Positions 58,818-64,000 of a DNA stretch of 64,000 nt are shown in pieces. The position numbers were made by a program, and so were the translations under genes. The stretch is from Thauera sp. (lineage in GTDB: Bacteria > Pseudomonadota > Gammaproteobacteria > Burkholderiales > Rhodocyclaceae). Below the pieces are notes generated by a model. It did no database searches. It saw only the letters and a list, made by a program, of their open reading frames with translations, and was not told the DNA's origin. Positions within the stretch are counted from its first letter, which is position 1, and the number at the start of each line of letters is the position of its first letter. The stretch spans positions 124,001-188,000 of the forward strand of contig JAFLDS010000001.1 of the NCBI GenBank assembly GCA_017302295.1, given 5' to 3'.

Positions 58818-59714
58818 ATGCCCGACCTGACTCTTGATCTCCGATACCTGAAGTACGCCGTTCAGGTCGCCGAGGCCGGCAGCTTCCGCCGAGCGGCGGA
58901 GCGCCTATCGATATCGCAATCCACCGTCAGCCGACGTGTGCAGCTGTTTGAGCGCCAACTTGGCTTTTCTCTCTTCAAGCGTACGCGAGCGGGGGCAGGG
59001 CTGACTCCAGAAGGTGAGCGCTTCCTTCAACAAGCGGTGGTGGGAGCGCGCTACCTTCGTAACGCCGCAACGGAGATCCGCTCCGCGCGGAAACTCAAGA
59101 CCGGGCTCGTGAGGTTTGGAATGCTTGAAGCTTTCCCGGCGTGCCCGATCATCAACATTCTCTCGGCATTCAGAAATAGACATCCGACGATCGAGGTAAA
59201 GCTTGAGGAAGGCACTTCAGAAGAAAACACTTTGGGGGTGAAGCGCGGATTACTGGACGCAGCAATCAGCCTGAGTGCGAGCAAGAGCCCTCAGTTCCAA
59301 GTTCGACGTCTCTGCGAACCAGATCTGTTCGTGGCATTGTCCCCGCTTCACGAGTTGGCAGCACGGCCACAGCTGTCGTGGGAGGACGTTTGTGACGAAG
59401 TCTTCCTCGTTCGCTCGGATGGCGCTGGGCGTGAGCTCGCTGGCATACTCCGGCGCATGGTGGGCGCCGGAGACGGAGCGGTTCAACTCTCGATCCAACA
59501 AGTCAGCCGAGAAACCCTGCTGACGATGGTCGAACAGGGCTTCGGCTTGACCATCACCAGCGTGATCTACCGGCCGGATATCGCGTTGATCCCGCTCCCA
59601 TCGGCGCGGGCGCCGACGGCCGCTATAATTTCTTCCAGTGACAACGACAACCCGACTCTGCCGCTGCTGCTGAAGTGTTTCGACACCCCCTCTAGAGCAG
59701 GGACCACGGATTAA
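58818..59714 (+). CDS. LysR-family regulator at the transfer-gene boundary
   Basis: 298 residues: helix-turn-helix GSFRRAAERLSISQSTVSRR and a short substrate-binding domain. LysR genes of this type commonly stand beside DUF2274 and trbI in sphingomonad-type integrative elements, so it may control transfer or accessory genes; known only by association. It converges on the DUF2274 gene, overlapping it by 4 bp. Confidence 0.88.
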   Translation: MPDLTLDLRYLKYAVQVAEAGSFRRAAERLSISQSTVSRRVQLFERQLGFSLFKRTRAGAGLTPEGERFLQQAVVGARYLRNAATEIRSARKLKTGLVRFGMLEAFPACPIINILSAFRNRHPTIEVKLEEGTSEENTLGVKRGLLDAAISLSASKSPQFQVRRLCEPDLFVALSPLHELAARPQLSWEDVCDEVFLVRSDGAGRELAGILRRMVGAGDGAVQLSIQQVSRETLLTMVEQGFGLTITSVIYRPDIALIPLPSARAPTAAIISSSDNDNPTLPLLLKCFDTPSRAGTTD

Positions 59715-59947
59715 TCGGCGCTCCCCGGCGTCAACGTTCGCCTGGCTTTGGCGAAGCCACGGTCTGTCGCGATGAACCGTTGTAACATCGGGACGATTAA
59801 CCGAGCTGGGTCAACAGCGGACTGACCTTGCTCTCGGCCCAATAGGTGGGCGTAGTCAACAAGGTCCTGGTGGAGAGCTGCAGGTAGCTCGACCTGTACC
59901 TTAAGCGGCTTGTCGTCCGCGATGGGGCCTAGCTTAAGCTTCGACAT
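59711..59947 (-). CDS. DUF2274 family protein
   Basis: 78 residues: KPLKVQVELPAALHQDLVDY and RFIATDRGFAKARR are typical. A ribbon-helix-helix-like small protein that routinely follows trbI in alphaproteobacterial conjugative elements; role unknown. ATG at 59947 behind GGAGGG; adjoins the trbI stop. Confidence 0.9.
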   Translation of the reverse strand: MSKLKLGPIADDKPLKVQVELPAALHQDLVDYAHLLGREQGQSAVDPARLIVPMLQRFIATDRGFAKARRTLTPGSAD

Positions 59948-59949
59948 CA

Positions 59950-61170
59950 TCACCCTCCATATGGCTCCAGTACCAAGTCTCGCGTCACGATAACGCGCAC
60001 GGGAAATCCGGGCCGAATAGTGATCGTGGGCGCGACGTTGAGCTGACGCCTCACAATCTGCTGCCCTGCGTCGTTGATGGTGTCCTGCCCACCGTTCCGG
60101 ATCGCCTGAACGAGCTGATCGTCGTTGTCGACCGCGAGTTCGGCCCCGACGCTCAGCAGTGTCGACAATCCCGCAGCCTTGGCCAGATCCCACCAATGGT
60201 AATCGACGCCATCCTGCAGCCCGGCGAACCCTTCAGCGTCAGCACCAGGCTGGCGCTCGAGAACGATCGAGCGCCCGTTCGGGAAGACGAGCCGAGTCCA
60301 GACGAGCAGGACTCGGCTCTGGCCGAACTGCACGTTGTTGTCGTACTGCCCGACCACACGAGTGCCTTGCGGCACAAGCAAGATACGGCCGGTTGGGCTG
60401 TCGTAGATGTTTTCGGTGACCTGCGCGGTGATCTGGCCGGGTAGATCGGATCGGATGCCGGTGATCAGCGCCGCGGATATCACTGCTCCCGCCTGAAGGA
60501 CGTTCGGCGATACTGGCGCAGCGACGCGATCGGGCGCAACCGTCCTGCGATCGGCCGCGGCGTTCAGAAACGCGTTCTGCCGGTCCTGCGCCGAGGGCGT
60601 GGCGGGCGGCGGAGCGAGGCCAATGCTCGCCAAATCCGGCACCGGCGCGAGCGCTGGGGCAGCTCCCGCAGCAGCGGGTGTGCCCCGGCTTTCCGATCCG
60701 GAGAAGAGACGGCTGGTGCGCGCGGTCTCGATTTCCTGAAGGCGGCGCTGCTCTTCCGGGCTGATGCCGGGATTGGGCGTGGCCGTCCCGGGTGTGGGCA
60801 CCGGCTGTCCGCGATCCTGGGTACTAAGGATCGGCCGGCCGAGGTCACCGGGAAGAGGGGGACCGAGCTGTGGCACGCCACTGTAATCTCGCGGCAGGCC
60901 GGCCAGTCCGTCAGCGGTCGAGCGGTTCTCGGTCGAATAGAGTTCGTCGTTCGGCCGACCGGCGTCGCGGGTCTGAAGCGCGTAGATCAGCGCACCTCCG
61001 AGCCCGACGCTGGCGACAAGACCGAGGCCGGCGAGAACCTTCCGCGACAACCGGGTGACGCGGGGCGGTTCGGCCCGCAGCCGCATCGGCGCAGGCCCGA
61101 CCGGCTCGCCGGTCAGGGGCTGCGCATCGTCGTCCGGCACTTCCTCAATCCGGGGCGGGTTCTCGCTCAC
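59950..61170 (-). CDS. trbI: Conjugal transfer protein TrbI (VirB10-like)
   Basis: 406 residues. A short cytoplasmic N-terminus and one membrane helix (LAGLGLVASVGLGGALIYAL) lead into a Pro-rich periplasmic linker and the C-terminal TrbI/VirB10 beta-barrel (GRILLVPQGTRVVGQYDN). It spans both membranes and opens the outer-membrane pore. Its start overlaps the trbG stop by 4 nt. Confidence 0.95.
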   Translation of the reverse strand: MSENPPRIEEVPDDDAQPLTGEPVGPAPMRLRAEPPRVTRLSRKVLAGLGLVASVGLGGALIYALQTRDAGRPNDELYSTENRSTADGLAGLPRDYSGVPQLGPPLPGDLGRPILSTQDRGQPVPTPGTATPNPGISPEEQRRLQEIETARTSRLFSGSESRGTPAAAGAAPALAPVPDLASIGLAPPPATPSAQDRQNAFLNAAADRRTVAPDRVAAPVSPNVLQAGAVISAALITGIRSDLPGQITAQVTENIYDSPTGRILLVPQGTRVVGQYDNNVQFGQSRVLLVWTRLVFPNGRSIVLERQPGADAEGFAGLQDGVDYHWWDLAKAAGLSTLLSVGAELAVDNDDQLVQAIRNGGQDTINDAGQQIVRRQLNVAPTITIRPGFPVRVIVTRDLVLEPYGG

Positions 61171-62216
61171 GAGGTCGGCCTCCCGTCTGTGCGGACGATC
61201 CTGACGCGCTTCTGCTCGCGGCCGGAGCCGAAGCGAAGTTCGGCAGCCGCGAACAGACGATCAACGATCATGTGGTGGCCGCGAACGCGATAGTTCACGA
61301 GCTCAGAGGTGTTGCCCTCGGGGCCGACGACGAAGAGTGGCGGCATCTCGCCCTGACCGATGCCGCGCGGAAACTCGATAAAGACCTGGCGTCCGTCGTC
61401 GAAGGCGCGCAGCGGCCGCCACGGCGCACGGTCGCCCTCGATCGCATAGCGGAAGTTGACGTTCGCGAGATCGACGCCGCTCGCCACCGGCTGGGCCGCC
61501 TGCGCCTCGGCGTTCTGACGGCGCAGCGCAATGAGCTGGTCTTGCGGATACTGCCATGAGACCGACGCCATATAGGTGCGCTCTGTCGAGCGCAGCTCCA
61601 TGTGATAGGTGCGCATGTTGGTGTTGATGACGAGGTTTGTCATCAGGTCGGCGCGGGTGGGCTTTACTAGGATGTGGATCTGGCGCGTTGCCCCCGATCC
61701 GCTCTCGGTGTCGCCGATGATCCAGCGCACTGTGTCGCCGGCGGCCACCGGGCCTGCGCCGACAAGCTGCTCCCCGGGTTGGAGCGCGATGTCGGTGATC
61801 TGCCCGACGGCGGTATAGACTTGATAAAGCGCCCCTTGAGTCCACGGGTAGACCTGCATCGAGTTAATGAAGCCGTCGCGCACCGGCTGGACTCGTGCCG
61901 CCTCGTTTGCCTGGTTGACGCGAGCGGTCGGATTAGAAGGCTCCGGGGCACGCCGCGTCTCCTCCACACGCTGCAATTGGCCAGGCAGCGGCAGCGGCCG
62001 GGGCAGCTCGACCACGGTGACCGGCGCGGGTGGATCGACGGTCTGCACCGCCGGAGCCGCATTGTCGTAGGAAATCTCCGGCGGCGGATTGGTGGTCGCG
62101 CAGCCCGCGAGCGCGGTCGCCGCTAGCAGAACGACCGGGAATGCGGCTCTACGGAGAGCCGGGAGTACGTGTGTGTGTGAAGCCGGGTTTCCGGCTTTAC
62201 GGAAATACGGCTTCAT
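61167..62216 (-). CDS. trbG: Conjugal transfer protein TrbG (VirB9-like)
   Basis: 349 residues. A signal peptide with lipobox LAGC precedes a Pro-rich linker and the VirB9/CagX-type C-domain (HMIVDRLFAAAELRFGSGRE). It forms the outer-membrane ring with TrbI. The N-terminal 25 codons are odd: they consist of a 34-bp palindrome and a CA repeat (62168-62213) ahead of the normal signal peptide (LPALRRAAFPVVLLAATALA). Overlaps trbF and trbI by 4 nt each. Confidence 0.94.
   Translation of the reverse strand: MKPYFRKAGNPASHTHVLPALRRAAFPVVLLAATALAGCATTNPPPEISYDNAAPAVQTVDPPAPVTVVELPRPLPLPGQLQRVEETRRAPEPSNPTARVNQANEAARVQPVRDGFINSMQVYPWTQGALYQVYTAVGQITDIALQPGEQLVGAGPVAAGDTVRWIIGDTESGSGATRQIHILVKPTRADLMTNLVINTNMRTYHMELRSTERTYMASVSWQYPQDQLIALRRQNAEAQAAQPVASGVDLANVNFRYAIEGDRAPWRPLRAFDDGRQVFIEFPRGIGQGEMPPLFVVGPEGNTSELVNYRVRGHHMIVDRLFAAAELRFGSGREQKRVRIVRTDGRPTS
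62180..62213. repeat. Palindrome at the very start of trbG
   Basis: Arms AAGCCG and TTTCCG are mirrored by CGGAAA and CGGCTT with only 2-nt and 6-nt breaks, forming a hairpin from codon 2 of trbG. A (GT)n run (62168-62178) follows immediately. It looks like a small mobile palindrome read in frame. Confidence 0.65.
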
Positions 62217-62896
62217 TGCCCAAGCTCCCGTGACCAGTTGATGGCGTTGACGTAGATGCCGAGCGGGTTCGCCCTGAGCCGGTCGGCGTTTCGGGGGATC
62301 TGCACGACGATCGTCAGGATCGCGGTCCAGCGCGTGGTCTCGGCGAGCTGGCCATTTTCGTATCGGCGCTCGACCCAGGCGACGCGGAAGCTGTCCGGGG
62401 ACGCGCGGATGACGCTGGAGACGTCGACAGCGACCTGCTGCCGGCCGACCCGTGTAAAGGGGTCGTTGGAGCGGGCGTAGTCATTGAGCGCCATGGCGCC
62501 GCGGTCAGTCGTGAAGTCGTAGGCGCGCAGCCAGTTCTGCCGGACGATGATCGCATCGGCCGGAATGCTCCGGACCTGCTCGATGAAGCGCGCTAGGTGG
62601 AAGGCAATCTGCGGATCGGTCGGACGATAGTCGGCCTCGGCGGGCGCGACGGCCTGCGCCTGACCGATGCGATCGACTTGGACCACCCAGGGTACGATCG
62701 TCCCGCGTGCTGACTGCACGACGAGCGCGGTGGCGAACCCGGCCGATAGGATCAGCGAGCCGAACGCCATGAGCCGCCAGTTCTTGGCCTGCACGCGCGA
62801 GGCGCCGATGCGCTCATCCCAGACCTGGGTGGCGCGTTGATAGGGCGTCGCCGGCTCGGGGGCCTTGCCATAATGGGTAGAGGGTCGTTTGAACAT
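62213..62896 (-). CDS. trbF: Conjugal transfer protein TrbF (VirB8-like)
   Basis: 227 residues. One N-terminal membrane helix (LMAFGSLILSAGFATALVVQ) is followed by a periplasmic NTF2-like VirB8 domain (IVRQNWLRAYDFTTDRGAMA, then NPLGIYVNAINWSREL). An assembly factor of the inner-membrane complex. Start overlaps the trbL stop. Confidence 0.95.
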   Translation of the reverse strand: MFKRPSTHYGKAPEPATPYQRATQVWDERIGASRVQAKNWRLMAFGSLILSAGFATALVVQSARGTIVPWVVQVDRIGQAQAVAPAEADYRPTDPQIAFHLARFIEQVRSIPADAIIVRQNWLRAYDFTTDRGAMALNDYARSNDPFTRVGRQQVAVDVSSVIRASPDSFRVAWVERRYENGQLAETTRWTAILTIVVQIPRNADRLRANPLGIYVNAINWSRELGQ

Positions 62897-64000
62897 CAGC
62901 GATCGCCTTCGGAAAGATTGATGGAAGAGCCGCCGCCGTGGGCGTCGCCGGAGCGGACGGCATGGGCCGTGGCCTGGACGGCATGGGTCACGTGCTGGGA
63001 TCGGCGCATCCGCTGCGCCCAGGCCGGCGGACCGCCGGCGTTCGCGGAACCGGCGGCAGCGGCGCCATCACCGGCCGCGTCACCGCCGATCGAGCCCATG
63101 GTGGAAGTGCCGCCTGTCGCCTCAAAGGCGGCCTTGCCGCCAGCGTTGAAGCTTGAGCGCATGCTTTCGGCGGCACGCGATGCGGCGCGACGCAGAGGTG
63201 AGACGGCGGCGCTGCCGCCGGCACGCACGACCCCGCCGAGACCGGAAGCGACACCGACCGCGCCGGCCTGCCCGGCTGAGCCAAGGCTGTAAGCGGTGGA
63301 CGCGCCGCCGGCGATCGCAGCACCGCCACGAGCGGCGGCGGCGGCACCACCGGCCAGCGCAGCACCACCCGACGCAGCGGCGCCGACGGCGCCAGCGCCG
63401 AGCGCGACCATGCCGCCTGCGGCCAGGCCAGTGCCGACTGCTGCTCCGGCGCTGAGCTGGGGACCACCGGAGACGATGCCGCTTGCAATACCGGGACCGA
63501 AGATACCGAGGCCGAGCAGCGACAGCGCGGCGAGCACGATCGCCATCGCTTCGTCGATTGTCGGGTTCTGGCCGCCGAAACCGGATGTGAATTCTGAGAA
63601 GAGCGTCGAGCCGATGCCGATGATGACGGCCAGCACCAGCACCTTGATGCCGGAGGAGATGACGTTGCCGAGCACGCGTTCGGCCATGAAGGCCGACTTG
63701 CCGAACAGGCCGAACGGGATCAGCACGAAGCCGGCGAGCGTCGTCAGCTTGAACTCGATGAGCGTGACGAAGAGCTGGATGGCGAGGATGAAAAAAGCGA
63801 GCAGCACCAGCGCCCAGGCCAGGAACATGCAGGCGATCTGGATGAAGTTCTCGAAGAACGACCAGTAGCCCATGAGGCTGGAGATGGAATCGAGCAGCGG
63901 CCGTCCGGCGTCGAGCCCGGTCTGAGCGACCTTGCCAGGGCGCAAGAGGTCGGCCGTGGTGAACCCGGTGCCGCTAGCCTTCAGGCCGAGGCCGGCGAAG
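62896..64000 (-). CDS. trbL: Conjugal transfer protein TrbL (VirB6-like), 5' part outside window
   Basis: 368 codons visible including the stop; the frame is open through the right edge, so the N-terminus is missing. Polytopic core (MGYWSFFENFIQIACMFLAW, FFILAIQLFVTLIEFKLTTL) and a long Ala/Gly-rich C-terminal tail as in TrbL. It forms the inner-membrane channel of the P-type secretion system. Confidence 0.93.
   Translation of the reverse strand, partial: FAGLGLKASGTGFTTADLLRPGKVAQTGLDAGRPLLDSISSLMGYWSFFENFIQIACMFLAWALVLLAFFILAIQLFVTLIEFKLTTLAGFVLIPFGLFGKSAFMAERVLGNVISSGIKVLVLAVIIGIGSTLFSEFTSGFGGQNPTIDEAMAIVLAALSLLGLGIFGPGIASGIVSGGPQLSAGAAVGTGLAAGGMVALGAGAVGAAASGGAALAGGAAAAARGGAAIAGGASTAYSLGSAGQAGAVGVASGLGGVVRAGGSAAVSPLRRAASRAAESMRSSFNAGGKAAFEATGGTSTMGSIGGDAAGDGAAAAGSANAGGPPAWAQRMRRSQHVTHAVQATAHAVRSGDAHGGGSSINLSEGDR

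Overview
The window is a junction between two genomes. Positions 1 to about 25143 are a GC-rich betaproteobacterial chromosome segment. Gene content and protein style (ClpB, PpiD, FabI, SelO, SmpB, RatA, RnfH, GuaB, GuaA) suggest Rhodocyclales such as Thauera or Azoarcus; the genus is an inference. From guaA onward the sequence is an integrative, conjugation-type element whose genes look alphaproteobacterial (sphingomonad-like). It runs off the right edge in the middle of trbL.

Host part: a receiver-only response regulator; a membrane sensor with a degenerate kinase core fused to a DEDDh exonuclease; a VC_2705-type Na+/solute symporter; clpB behind a good sigma-32 promoter; a MASE1-CHASE-GGDEF-EAL protein; ppiD and fabI converging on a perfect 21-bp terminator stem; a peptide/oligopeptide uptake operon (binding protein, two permeases, no ATPase here) translationally overlapped with selO; smpB, ratA, rnfH; a DUF4124 protein; then guaB and guaA.

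Element left end: a P4-type tyrosine integrase lies just past the 3' end of guaA, a known island target. An iterated GACGGTATA repeat precedes the integrase, and an AlpA-type regulator converges on its tail. Next come nested insertions: a complete IS21-family element (7-bp target duplication TTCCGAG) that has split a 53-nt 3' half of a tRNA-Leu(CAA) gene, a truncated IS3 element that beheads a dual-specificity phosphatase gene, and an IS1182-type element with terminal repeats.

Cargo, about 32.8 to 58.6 kb: a dense redox and electrophile stress module. It holds bdcR/bdcA, three MsrA and one MsrB methionine sulfoxide reductases, a Mo-cofactor oxidoreductase with flavin reductase partner, Dps, a glutaredoxin interrupted by UGA, a thioredoxin-like protein, two quinone-reductase-like enzymes, a glutathione transferase, an alpha/beta hydrolase-OsmC fusion, RidA, CorA, an RclC/DUF417 protein and a YeeE/YedE transporter. 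Two cis-regulatory codes can be read directly. One is a LysR-type box (CTAT-N7-ATAG) at an identical 10-nt spacing from a TTGG -35 element in front of dps, the Mo-oxidoreductase operon and msrB. The other is a 19-bp MarR-type palindrome (TATATG-N7-CATATA) in front of both marR genes, the rclC-like gene and the hydrolase-OsmC operon. Matching lysR and marR genes lie within the module, so it looks like a self-regulated, transferable stress regulon.

Element backbone: a LysR regulator, a DUF2274 gene and trbI-trbG-trbF-trbL (P-type type IV secretion), tightly overlapped on the minus strand. Most plus-strand cargo genes and minus-strand cargo genes form separate operons with overlapping starts and stops.
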